A stretch of 64,000 nt of DNA from Bacteroidota bacterium. Its GTDB lineage: Bacteria; Bacteroidota; Ignavibacteria; UBA10030. The stretch is taken from assembly GCA_025454835.1 (NCBI GenBank), contig JALONQ010000002.1:197483-261482 (forward strand), read 5' to 3'. Position numbers and translations under genes: made by a program. Positions 8,914 to 19,175 of the stretch are shown in pieces (the stretch's first letter is position 1; each line of letters starts with the position of its first letter). The notes below the pieces were generated by a model. The model was given only the letters and a program-made list of their open reading frames with translations. It was not told the origin of the DNA and searched no databases.

Positions 8914-9519
8914 CTACCCGAACATCTCTTGTTCGACCTGCTGAAAGATGATGTGACCGATGGTGATGTGACCTTCCTGGATGCGCTGGGTATCATCCGA
9001 TGGGACCACGATCGCCAGGTCCACCAGGTCCTTTGCCGGTCCGCCGTCCTTACCCAGGAATCCGATGGTGGCCATTCCCATTTCCTTCGCCCTGCGGAAC
9101 GCCAAATTGACGCTCTCCGACCGGCCGCTCGTACTGATGCCGATGAGCACATCCCCCGGCTGTCCGAGCGCCTGCACCGAACGAGCGAACACGGCGTCGT
9201 AGCCGAGGTCGTTTGCCCCCGCCGTCAGGTTCGAGGTGTCGGTCGTCAGCGCGATGGCAGGCAGTCCCGGACGCTTGATGTTCGGGTTCAATCGGATCAC
9301 GAACTCCGTGGCCAGATGCTGGGCGTCGGCAGCGCTTCCTCCATTACCGCACAGGAGGATCTTCTTCTTGGCGGTCAGGGCCCGGATCATCAGGTCGATC
9401 GCCTTGGAGATATCCCCCGTCAACTGTTCGGCGATCCGCTGCTTGGTGGCAGCGCTTTCTCGGAGTGAATCCTTGATGAACTTCTCGCGGAAGAGGAGGG
9501 TCATGGGAAGATGGGCCAT
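8914..9519 (-). CDS. gmhA: Sedoheptulose-7-phosphate isomerase (SIS domain)
   Basis: A 201-residue single SIS-domain protein. It contains the sugar-phosphate loop C-G-N-G-G-S-A-A-D-A-Q-H, the second loop I-S-T-S-G-R-S, and C-terminal E-G-H-I-T-I-G-H-I-I, which carries the family's zinc/catalytic Glu and His residues. GmhA converts sedoheptulose 7-phosphate to D-glycero-D-manno-heptose 7-phosphate, the first step toward the ADP-heptose used in LPS core or S-layer glycans. It lies next to a membrane sugar transferase, consistent with surface-glycan synthesis. Two in-frame ATGs (9519, 9504) are possible; the first is used because a weak GGAG lies upstream. Confidence 0.9.
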   Translation of the reverse strand: MAHLPMTLLFREKFIKDSLRESAATKQRIAEQLTGDISKAIDLMIRALTAKKKILLCGNGGSAADAQHLATEFVIRLNPNIKRPGLPAIALTTDTSNLTAGANDLGYDAVFARSVQALGQPGDVLIGISTSGRSESVNLAFRRAKEMGMATIGFLGKDGGPAKDLVDLAIVVPSDDTQRIQEGHITIGHIIFQQVEQEMFG

Positions 9520-9608
9520 GTGAGATCTGGTGGGCTCCGAAGCGTATCAAAGATGTCGTGTCTGAATCCTGACCACTGCCTGCTGCCTGCAGACCCCTGC
9601 TACGGTCT

Positions 9609-10370
9609 CTACTGCTTCGCCTTCGAAACTCCGCCATGCACGGCGTCGGCAAACTCCTTCAGGATCGAGTGGTGACCCTTCTCCTCGATGATCGTGCCCG
9701 TCACGACGAACGTCGCCCCGGCCTGGACCTTGCGGTGGGCCTCCTCGGGCGTCCGAATGCCGCCCCCGACGACGATCGGGAGAGAACAATAGTGTCGTAC
9801 GGACCGGATGATCGCATCGGACACCGGATGCTCGGCGCCGCTCCCGGAATCGAAGTACAGCAGCTTCATTCCCATATACTCGGCGGCCAGCGAGTGAGCG
9901 ACGGCGATGTCGGGTTTGTTGCGCGGCAGCGGACGCGTGCCGCTCATGAACTCGGCCGACGTCGTCGATCCTCCCTCGACGATCATGTAGGCGGTCGAGA
10001 TCGGTTCCAGGGCCATGGCTTTGAGCATCGGGGCCGCGATGACATGGCTGCCGATGAGGTACTCAGGATTACGGCCGCTGACGAGCACGAGATACAGGAT
10101 CGCGTCGGCGACGGCGGAGATCTGGAACAGACTGCCGGGGAAGATGATCGTCGGGAGCGTCGTCGCGTCTTTCACGATGCGCAAGACCGCGTCAAACTGG
10201 TCCCGGACCATGAGGCTGCCGCCGACGAGAATGGCGTCGGCCCCAGCCTCGGCCGCGTTCTCGATGAGCTGCGGAAGCTGCTTCGGGTCGACCTTGTCAG
10301 GGTCGATCAGCACCAGGTAGCCGGCACCCTTGCGGGTGGCGATGTCGAGAAGTCGTTCGTAAACGGTCAT
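9609..10370 (-). CDS. PcrB/GGGPS-family prenylglyceryl-phosphate synthase
   Basis: A 253-residue TIM-barrel protein. It contains L-I-D-P-D-K near the N-terminus, G-A-D-A-I-L-V-G-G-S, F-P-G-S, the Y-L-V-L-V-S-G-R-N-P-E-Y-L-I-G segment, Y-M-I-V-E-G-G-S, and a phosphate loop V-V-G-G-G-I-R-T-P-E-E-A. These match the family that joins a polyprenyl diphosphate to sn-glycerol-1-phosphate through an ether bond, the first step of archaeal lipids, with homologues in Bacteroidetes and Firmicutes. The ATG at 10370 lies seven bases after the alaS stop, so it is coupled to alaS. The chain length of the prenyl donor cannot be read here. Confidence 0.87.
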   Translation of the reverse strand: MTVYERLLDIATRKGAGYLVLIDPDKVDPKQLPQLIENAAEAGADAILVGGSLMVRDQFDAVLRIVKDATTLPTIIFPGSLFQISAVADAILYLVLVSGRNPEYLIGSHVIAAPMLKAMALEPISTAYMIVEGGSTTSAEFMSGTRPLPRNKPDIAVAHSLAAEYMGMKLLYFDSGSGAEHPVSDAIIRSVRHYCSLPIVVGGGIRTPEEAHRKVQAGATFVVTGTIIEEKGHHSILKEFADAVHGGVSKAKQ

Positions 10371-10377
10371 GATGGTC

Positions 10378-13200
<2,823 letters not shown>

Positions 13201-13203
13201 ATG

Positions 13204-13332
13204 GTGAGGAGCAAGGAGAACGGAGCGAGGAGAGAGGTCATTGGATGCTCAGGTGGTCAGAGAAGGTTGCCGTCGAGGATCGACCGATCGTGATCCTCCA
13301 TGTCCCTATCTCCTCACTCCTCTCTCCTCCGT
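13204..13332. repeat. Purine/pyrimidine imperfect inverted repeat between alaS and clpS
   Basis: A purine-rich arm (about 13204-13238, GGAG/GAGG units) and a pyrimidine-rich arm (about 13300-13332, CTCC units) are imperfect inverted copies. Between them is an inverted repeat GAGGATC/GATCCTC (13275-13281 with 13292-13298). On the minus strand this could serve as the clpS transcript end. The low complexity resembles the other short-unit repeats in the window. Confidence 0.4.
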
Positions 13333-13620
13333 CTAGATTTCAATTTGAGTATGCAACGCGATCTCTTCGAGAACACCCGACACCTTCAGACAGTCCGGCA
13401 TCGGTCCTTCATACACCATCGCTTTGCCGGTGTGGTGCACTTCCCAGGTGAGCGCTTCGGCCTGTGGCTGACCGCATCCAGTCGCCTTCATGATCTGGGA
13501 GATGACCTCGTCGAACGTGTGGACTTCGTCGTTGAACAGGATGACGCGAGCCGGTGGTTGGACCTTCGTTTTGTCGGCAACCGCCTGCTCGGCCTGCAAT
13601 TCGGGGTGCAAGTCGCTCAT
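13333..13620 (-). CDS. clpS: ATP-dependent Clp protease adaptor ClpS
   Basis: A 95-residue protein with an acidic/Gln-rich N-terminal tail followed by the ClpS core: V-I-L-F-N-D-E-V-H-T-F-D-E-V-I, A-L-T-W-E-V-H-H-T-G-K-A, and G-V-L-E-E-I-A-L-H-T. ClpS binds N-degron proteins and delivers them to ClpA-type unfoldases. The N-D-E/D and H residues of the N-end pocket are recognisable. The frame extends upstream, but the ATG at 13620 gives a normal length. It is separated from icd by a strong hairpin and has a near-consensus -10 (TAAGTT) seven bases before the ATG, so it may have a very short leader. Confidence 0.88.
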   Translation of the reverse strand: MSDLHPELQAEQAVADKTKVQPPARVILFNDEVHTFDEVISQIMKATGCGQPQAEALTWEVHHTGKAMVYEGPMPDCLKVSGVLEEIALHTQIEI

Positions 13621-13655
13621 TTCACACAACTTACGAAAAACGGTCGCGAAATGCG

Positions 13656-13686
13656 AAGGCATCCTGCGGGTTGCACAGGATGCCTT
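13656..13686 (-). terminator. Hairpin downstream of icd
   Basis: An 11-bp perfect inverted repeat (13656-13666 with 13676-13686) with a 9-base loop lies just after the icd stop (13709). On the minus strand it is followed about 20 bases later by T5. It is a likely terminator separating icd from clpS. Confidence 0.65.
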
Positions 13687-13708
13687 GAACGCCACGATGG
13701 CGCGAAGC

Positions 13709-14956
13709 TCACATGTTGGCGATGATCGCGTCGCCAAATTCGGAGCATTTCACCTCTTTCGCCCCCTCCATCAAGCGGGCGAAGTCGTACGTGACGATCT
13801 TCTTGCCGATCGCGGTCTCCAGCCCCCTGACGATCAGGTCCGCCGCTTCCGTCCAGCCCATGTAGCGGAGCATCATCTCGCCCGACAAGATGACAGAACC
13901 AGGGTTGACCTTGTCTTGATTCGCGTATTTTGGGGCCGTTCCATGCGTGGCCTCGAACACGGCATAACCGCTCTCGTAGTTAATGTTGCCACCCGGTGCG
14001 ATGCCAATGCCCCCGACCTGGGCTGCGAGGGCGTCCGAGATATAGTCGCCGTTCAGGTTCAGCGTGGCGATCACGTCGTACTCGGCCGGCCGGGTCAGGA
14101 TCTGCTGCAGGAATGCGTCGGCGATGACGTCCTTGATGATGATCCCGTCGGGCAGCTTCACCCACGGACCGCCGTCGAGAAGCGTTCCGCCAAATTCCTT
14201 CTGGGCAAGTTCGTAGCCCCAGTCGCGAAATCCCCCCTCGGTGAACTTCATGATATTGCCCTTGTGTACGAGCGTCATCGACTTGCGCTTGTTCTGCTGC
14301 GCGTACTTGATGGCCGCCCGCACGAGGCGCGTCGTTCCTTCTTCCGAGACCGGTTTGACACCGATGCTGGCGGTCTTGGGAAAGCGGATCTTCTTGACAC
14401 CCATCTCTTCCTGAAGCCACTTCACCGCCTTCTCGGCTTCGGGCGTTCCGGCCCTCCACTCGATCCCCGCGTAGATATCCTCCGTGTTCTCCCGGAAGAT
14501 CACCATGTCGACGAGTTCTGGATGCTTGACCGGAGAGGGGACGCCGCTGAAATATCGGACGGGGCGGAGGCAGGTGTAGAGGTCGAGGAGCTGTCGAAGG
14601 GCGACGTTGATGGATCGGATTCCGCCGCCGACGGGCGTGGTCAGGGGTCCCTTGATCGCCACGACGTGCTCTTTGATCGCCTCGAGCGTGTCGTCATGCA
14701 GCCATGTGTTGGGCCCGTAGACCTCATTGGCCTTCTCGCCCGCGAATACCTCGAACCAGACGATGCTCTTCTTGCCGCCGTACGCTTTCTTGACGGCCGC
14801 GTCGAACACACGAACGGAGGCCCGCCAGATGTCCGGTCCGGTCCCATCGCCTTCGATGAACGGAATGATAGGATGATCGGGCACCTGGAGAGTGCCGTTG
14901 TGCATCGTGATCTTCTGGCCGTTGGCCGGAGTTGTGAGCTTGACGTAGGACGGCAT
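13709..14956 (-). CDS. icd: NADP-dependent isocitrate dehydrogenase
   Basis: A 415-residue enzyme close to the E. coli Icd type. It has [14 protein letters not shown] at the N-terminus, the substrate/phosphorylation loop R-S-I-N-V-A-L-R-Q, the catalytic [13 protein letters not shown] metal segment, and H-G-T-A-P-K-Y plus [10 protein letters not shown]. The adenine-phosphate determinants K-Y, V and later Y-x-x-x-R (V-T-Y-D-F-A-R-L) match NADP specificity. It oxidises isocitrate to 2-oxoglutarate in the TCA cycle, which is also the substrate of the ferredoxin oxidoreductase encoded at 53648-56548 if that enzyme is KorAB. It is transcribed alone from a promoter at 15053-15081. Confidence 0.96.
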   Translation of the reverse strand: MPSYVKLTTPANGQKITMHNGTLQVPDHPIIPFIEGDGTGPDIWRASVRVFDAAVKKAYGGKKSIVWFEVFAGEKANEVYGPNTWLHDDTLEAIKEHVVAIKGPLTTPVGGGIRSINVALRQLLDLYTCLRPVRYFSGVPSPVKHPELVDMVIFRENTEDIYAGIEWRAGTPEAEKAVKWLQEEMGVKKIRFPKTASIGVKPVSEEGTTRLVRAAIKYAQQNKRKSMTLVHKGNIMKFTEGGFRDWGYELAQKEFGGTLLDGGPWVKLPDGIIIKDVIADAFLQQILTRPAEYDVIATLNLNGDYISDALAAQVGGIGIAPGGNINYESGYAVFEATHGTAPKYANQDKVNPGSVILSGEMMLRYMGWTEAADLIVRGLETAIGKKIVTYDFARLMEGAKEVKCSEFGDAIIANM

Positions 14957-14985
14957 GAAAGGTGCACTCCTGTGAACAGTACTGC

Positions 14986-14994
14986 TGTGGATAA
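14986..14994 (-). promoter_or_regulatory. Perfect DnaA-box 9-mer in the icd leader
   Basis: The minus strand reads TTATCCACA, the consensus DnaA box, inside the predicted untranslated leader of icd. It is a single copy. About 0.5 such matches are expected by chance in a window this size on two strands, so function is speculative. Confidence 0.25.
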
Positions 14995-15052
14995 CTCCTT
15001 GCGGGGCCGACGCGCATCAGGTGCGCAACCCTCCGCCGAACGAAAGCACAAA

Positions 15053-15081
15053 AATCTATCGAAATCCCGCTGAAAATGCAA
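15053..15081 (-). promoter_or_regulatory. icd promoter, TTG-N20-TAnnTT type
   Basis: On the minus strand TTG (15081-15079) is followed after exactly 20 bases by TAGATT (15058-15053). The predicted transcription start near 15046 gives a leader of about 90 bases before the icd ATG. Confidence 0.7.
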
Positions 15082-15099
15082 AGTTGCGCCCTGTCTTTC

Positions 15100-15128
15100 T
15101 TGCACATCCTGCGCTCATTGGATATATT
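15100..15128 (+). promoter_or_regulatory. Promoter of the TPR/BamE-like lipoprotein operon
   Basis: TTGCAC (15100-15105), a 17-base spacer and TATATT (15123-15128), that is TTG-N20-TAnnTT. It is divergent from the icd promoter about 20 bases away, in a gap of 229 bases. The start codon at 15186 lies about 50 bases beyond the expected transcription start. Confidence 0.75.
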
Positions 15129-15185
15129 ATAGTTCCTTGACGCAATCAGAACTCGGCTGAAAATCATTCAAACAGGGATCGGGAC

Positions 15186-16565
15186 ATGAAACGTAACTCA
15201 ATTGTCATCCTGACGCTGGTCCTGCTGAGCTCGCTGGCCTTCCAGGGGTTCCAGTGCGGCTCGCCGGAATTCACCGGCGCAAAGGTCTACATCAATCAGA
15301 AGAACTACAAAGAGGCGATGCGCCTCCTGGAGATCGAAACGCAGAAGAATCCGGCGAACGAAGAGGCATGGTTCATCCTCGGCCAGCTCCGAGCAGAGTC
15401 GGGCGACTACGTGGGCATGAACGTCGCTTTCAACGAGGCGTTGAAGCTCGGACCGAAGCACGAGCGCGAAGTGAAGGCCCTTCGCTATAACAAGTGGGCG
15501 GCCCACGTCAACCCGGGCATCGTCGCCCTCCAGCGAGCTTCGTCCGATTCGATGCAATTCTACGATACGGCCATCGATGAGTTCACCAAGTCGATCCAGG
15601 CATGGCCCGACACGATGCTGACGCACCGGTTCCTTGGCTATGCTTATCAAGGGAAGGGCGACACCGAGCTCGCGCTCCAAGCGTTCGGGTCTGCATGGAA
15701 GAGGGGGAAGGATACCGAGTCGCGCAAGCAATCCGGGCGCATCTACCTGCAACGGGGAAAGAGCTTGAAGGACCAGTTCCAAACGGAGAACGTCGACAAG
15801 CTCCGGGCGGTGGAGAACCTGAACAAGGTGACGAAAGGGGCCCTCAAGTCCGATGTCATGAACATGCTTGGAGCCCCCGACAACGTGAAGCGGACGCGCA
15901 ACAGCCGCAAAGAAGAATGGACGTACACGCGGTACGCGAACCTCGTCGTTTTCATCGACGGCGAGCGTGTGGCGTCGAAGGAACAACGGGTCCCATACAA
16001 CCCGAACATCGACTCGACCAAATACGTTGGAGCCCAGGCTGAGTTCGCCACGGCAGTTGGCATGTTCGAAGAGGTGAAGTCGGTCGACCCGCGCGACAAC
16101 GCCAACCTCAACCTCCTCCTCCAGGCCTATGTCGAGGCCGACAAGATCCGCGAGGCGATCGCTGGATTCCGACAGGCCGTGGAGAACGAACCGGCCAACA
16201 AGCTGAACCATTTCATCCTCGGCGTTCTCCATCGTACCGTCTCCGACTATCCTGCGGCGATCGGCGAATTCGACGCCGCCCTGAAGATCGACCAGAACTA
16301 CACCGACGCGCTGTTCGAGCTCGGGGCGACGTACTACAACTGGGGCGTCGACATGATCCGCGAAGCTCAGGAGAAGGGGTCCGAGTCGGACGCCTACAAG
16401 GAGAAGTTCCAGGCGGCTCTGCCCAGTCTCGAGAGGGTCGCAGAAACGAAGAAGGACGATGCGACGGTCTGGGAGACTCTCGGAACGATCTATGCCCGCC
16501 TCGGCCAGTCGGACAAGGCCATGAAGGCGCTCGATAACGCCGACAAGATCCGGAAAGGCAACTGA
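15186..16565 (+). CDS. TPR lipoprotein-like protein with embedded BamE-like domain
   Basis: A 459-residue exported protein. The signal peptide ends in G-F-Q-C (Cys24), suggesting a lipoprotein with an unusual Gln before the Cys. TPR units cover about residues 28-170 and 285-455. Between them, about 208-262, is a segment like BamE/SmpA: K-S-D-V-M-N-M-L-G-A-P-D, then W-T-Y-x-R-Y and V-V-F-I-D-G-E-R-V. BamE belongs to the beta-barrel assembly machine. An envelope-assembly role is therefore possible but inferred. A DUF3467 gene follows three bases after the stop. Confidence 0.8.
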   Translation: MKRNSIVILTLVLLSSLAFQGFQCGSPEFTGAKVYINQKNYKEAMRLLEIETQKNPANEEAWFILGQLRAESGDYVGMNVAFNEALKLGPKHEREVKALRYNKWAAHVNPGIVALQRASSDSMQFYDTAIDEFTKSIQAWPDTMLTHRFLGYAYQGKGDTELALQAFGSAWKRGKDTESRKQSGRIYLQRGKSLKDQFQTENVDKLRAVENLNKVTKGALKSDVMNMLGAPDNVKRTRNSRKEEWTYTRYANLVVFIDGERVASKEQRVPYNPNIDSTKYVGAQAEFATAVGMFEEVKSVDPRDNANLNLLLQAYVEADKIREAIAGFRQAVENEPANKLNHFILGVLHRTVSDYPAAIGEFDAALKIDQNYTDALFELGATYYNWGVDMIREAQEKGSESDAYKEKFQAALPSLERVAETKKDDATVWETLGTIYARLGQSDKAMKALDNADKIRKGN

Positions 16566-16568
16566 CTC

Positions 16569-16892
16569 ATGGCGGACCAGCCGCAGCAACCCCAGCAGAT
16601 CAACATCGAACTGGGGGAAAAGGAAGCGGAAGGGATCTACTCGAACTTGGCGATCATCACGCACTCGCCGGCGGAATTTGTCATTGACTTCACGCGCGTT
16701 TTGCCGGGCGTACCCAAAGCGAGGGTGCACGCGCGTATCGTCATGACTCCCCAACACGCCCGCATGTTCCTCGGCGCGTTGCAGGATAACATCCAGAAGT
16801 ACGAGGCCAAGTTCGGCGAGATCAAGATCGCCGGAGAACTCGGCGAGCATCATTCGTCGTTCCCCGCGCCGAAAGAGCCGCGGTTCCACTGA
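16569..16892 (+). CDS. DUF3467 family protein
   Basis: A 107-residue protein matching the DUF3467 pattern: a Gln/Pro-rich start, then I-Y-S-N-L-A-I-I-T-H-S-P-A-E-F-V-I-D-F, R-V-L-P-G-V, A-R-V-H-A-R-I-V-M-T-P-Q-H-A, and L-x-x-N-I-x-x-Y-E-x-x-F-G at the C-terminus. The fold is small alpha/beta with no signal peptide; the function is unknown. It is tightly coupled to the preceding lipoprotein gene and followed by a strong terminator hairpin, so the two form a bicistron. Confidence 0.88.
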   Translation: MADQPQQPQQINIELGEKEAEGIYSNLAIITHSPAEFVIDFTRVLPGVPKARVHARIVMTPQHARMFLGALQDNIQKYEAKFGEIKIAGELGEHHSSFPAPKEPRFH

Positions 16893-16902
16893 TCCGTCAC
16901 GC

Positions 16903-16924
16903 AACGGCGCCTTCGGGCGCCGTT
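16903..16924 (+). terminator. Terminator hairpin after the DUF3467 gene
   Basis: A perfect 9-bp stem (16903-16911 with 16916-16924) closed by a TTCG tetraloop, followed by CGTGTCTTG. The stem is very stable; the T-tract is poor. Confidence 0.7.
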
Positions 16925-17051
16925 CGTGTCTTGCAGGACCCTCCCGGCGCCCGGTTACAGGCCGGTAGACTGTGTTCCCGCTCACGCACCTTCAGGCTCC
17001 TGATCGGTATCTAGGTTGTATCACCTTCTTCTCAACTTTCGTGAGGGCATG

Positions 17052-19163
17052 ATGCCAACAACCCCTGCACCGCGGAAGAGGATCGCCGCGTTCATTCCGC
17101 TCATCGCGGCTCTTCTCGCGCTCCAGTGCATCGAGGCTCCCTTGGAGCCGATCGCTCCGACCTGGGAGACACAGATCAGTATTCCGTTGGCCGACATCAA
17201 ACCAACGCTCGGCGAAGCGTTGAGCGATGCCCCCAACGTCCAGACAGACGCGAGCGGAGGCTACACGTTCGAGGACACCCAAGGCGGCCAGCCGGTGCAC
17301 CTTGTTGCGCTCGACGTCGATGCTCAGCCGGCGGCAGAGCAAGTGTCGGTCGGACGCATCGAGATCAGCGGCTTCCCGTCACAATCGGCGGAAGTGAAGG
17401 CCACGTCCCTCAATCTTGCGGAAGGCAACTGGCCGGCTCCGCCGTTACCGCCGTTCCCGGGTGCCTCCACGACGCTTCCTTCGTTGTCTTTGGGAGACAC
17501 GTCGTTCTTTGCCTATGCGGTGATCGACACGGGATCCCTCACGATGTCCATCACCAACACGTTGCCGATGTCGGTCACTTTCGCGAACGACATTGTCCTC
17601 AAGAACAACGTTCCCGGGATCGACACGAATGATGTCGCGAACTTTCCCTTTGGCACGCTTGCCTCGGGGCAATCGAAGTCGATCTCCGCGCCGCTGAACG
17701 GAAAGGTCGTCTGGGGGCTTCAACGGCTGGCACCCGTCGGCGTGACGATCGCAGGAAGGGCGGGACCGTTCACGATCACCAGCACCTCGGGCCTTCAATT
17801 CGGCTTCAGTTCCACGAATCTGCGCGTTGAAAGCGCGCGTGCCCTCGTCCCGCCGCAACAGGTCGTGGCGATCAATGACACCGTCATCGTTATCGATGAT
17901 ACGGTCTCCGTGAGGGATGCGCGCTTCAAGCAGGGGTCGTTCAAGACCCGGATCGTCAACAATCTCGACCTACAGGTGGGCGTGCGGCTTCAGATCGACA
18001 ACTTTCAGGGTGTCTCTTCAATGCAGCCGTTGAGCATCCTCCGAACGATCTATCCGAAGAGCGTGTTTGACACGACATTCAACCTGCCGGATCTCCGTCT
18101 GAGCAATCCGACTCCTGACACGATGGGGACCCGGGTGAAATTCAGCGTTGGCATCGAGACAATCACGTCGGCGGCCCAGAAGGCCACGATCGCCTCGAGT
18201 GATTTCGTCCGCGCCGAATTCAACCCAGAAAGCAAGTTCGTCCTAGAGAGCATCGAGGGCCGGATCAAGCCGACGACCTTCGCATTCAACTCCGGAGCGA
18301 GCGGCGTCAACATCGGCGAGGCGGCCGAGAAATTCTCGGGCCAGTTCACGTTCGATTCGGTCCGGATCAACATTGGACTCGGCATGACCGGCGGCTACAA
18401 GGTGCGCTACAGTTTGCGTCTTGAGGCTCGCAACCGGAAGTACAACAAGCAGGCGAGTATCGTTCTGCCGCCCCCGGTCGGGATGGCCGATACGATCTTC
18501 GTCCCCTCGCCGGGAGCGTTGGTGACCATTCCTCTCGGCGACCCGGCCACGCTGAACGGATTTCTGTCGAACTTCTTCCCGAACTTTCCGGACACGTTCA
18601 TCGTCCGTGGAACGGTGACCGTGAACCCCGATTTCGCCCTCGCCACCATCGCCGACACGGCCAAGCTCTACCAGGCGGTGCATGTCCAGTTCCCGCTGCG
18701 GCTGGCGCTGGCGGGCGGCAAGATCGAGGACAAGATCGGGCTCGGCGAGGAGGCGAACTTCCCGACCGAGTTCGCGCAAGATATCAAGCAGGCTTCGCTG
18801 CGGTTCAGCGTCGGCAATCGCATACCGGCACAACTGGGCTTCCAGCTGCGCCTGTTCCGACGGCTGACGCCGACCTCGCCGGTCGATACGGTCTTGATGA
18901 TCCCGACCGACGGTCTGGTGCGGTCGATCGCGGCCGCGACGGTCGACGCTTCGGGAAATGCGACCGGTGAGACGCCGTCGCACTTCGACATCAGCCTGAC
19001 GACGGCGCAAGTGCAGCAGTTCAATCAGGCCGACAGCATGCTGTTCCGATTCTTCCTCCAGACCTCGGGCTCGGGAACGCAGGTCGTGCGGTTCCGCACC
19101 TCAGACTACGTGAGGGTCCGGCTGTCGGGCGACATGACCTACATCGTGAACCGTCAGAACTGA
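17052..19163 (+). CDS. Large beta-rich lipoprotein-like protein, unknown function
   Basis: About 703 residues. The N-terminal basic stretch P-R-K-R is followed by a hydrophobic core and L-A-L-Q-C, a lipobox-like end with Gln before Cys. The mature part is Thr/Ser/Asn-rich with repeated beta-strand patterns and few charged clusters, like surface or periplasmic beta-sandwich proteins. No enzyme motif is seen. GAGGG at 17043-17047 favours the second of two adjacent ATGs (17052). The next gene, 12 bases later, encodes an outer-membrane barrel, so the pair probably works together at the outer membrane. The family is not recognised. Confidence 0.7.
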   Translation: MPTTPAPRKRIAAFIPLIAALLALQCIEAPLEPIAPTWETQISIPLADIKPTLGEALSDAPNVQTDASGGYTFEDTQGGQPVHLVALDVDAQPAAEQVSVGRIEISGFPSQSAEVKATSLNLAEGNWPAPPLPPFPGASTTLPSLSLGDTSFFAYAVIDTGSLTMSITNTLPMSVTFANDIVLKNNVPGIDTNDVANFPFGTLASGQSKSISAPLNGKVVWGLQRLAPVGVTIAGRAGPFTITSTSGLQFGFSSTNLRVESARALVPPQQVVAINDTVIVIDDTVSVRDARFKQGSFKTRIVNNLDLQVGVRLQIDNFQGVSSMQPLSILRTIYPKSVFDTTFNLPDLRLSNPTPDTMGTRVKFSVGIETITSAAQKATIASSDFVRAEFNPESKFVLESIEGRIKPTTFAFNSGASGVNIGEAAEKFSGQFTFDSVRINIGLGMTGGYKVRYSLRLEARNRKYNKQASIVLPPPVGMADTIFVPSPGALVTIPLGDPATLNGFLSNFFPNFPDTFIVRGTVTVNPDFALATIADTAKLYQAVHVQFPLRLALAGGKIEDKIGLGEEANFPTEFAQDIKQASLRFSVGNRIPAQLGFQLRLFRRLTPTSPVDTVLMIPTDGLVRSIAAATVDASGNATGETPSHFDISLTTAQVQQFNQADSMLFRFFLQTSGSGTQVVRFRTSDYVRVRLSGDMTYIVNRQN

Positions 19164-19175
19164 CCGGAGACTGCC

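Noticed and set aside
14986-14994. Replication origin at the DnaA box in the icd leader
   Set aside because: Only a single box, with no clustered boxes, AT-rich unwinding region, or dnaA/dnaN/gidA neighbours.
13490-15073. 527-codon + strand open frame across clpS and icd
   Set aside because: Runs antisense to two well-supported genes and through the icd promoter; a GC-driven shadow.
15198-16985. 595-codon minus-strand open frame opposite the TPR/DUF3467 genes
   Set aside because: Crosses two coding genes and the terminator at 16903; His/Asp/Arg-rich shadow without domains.
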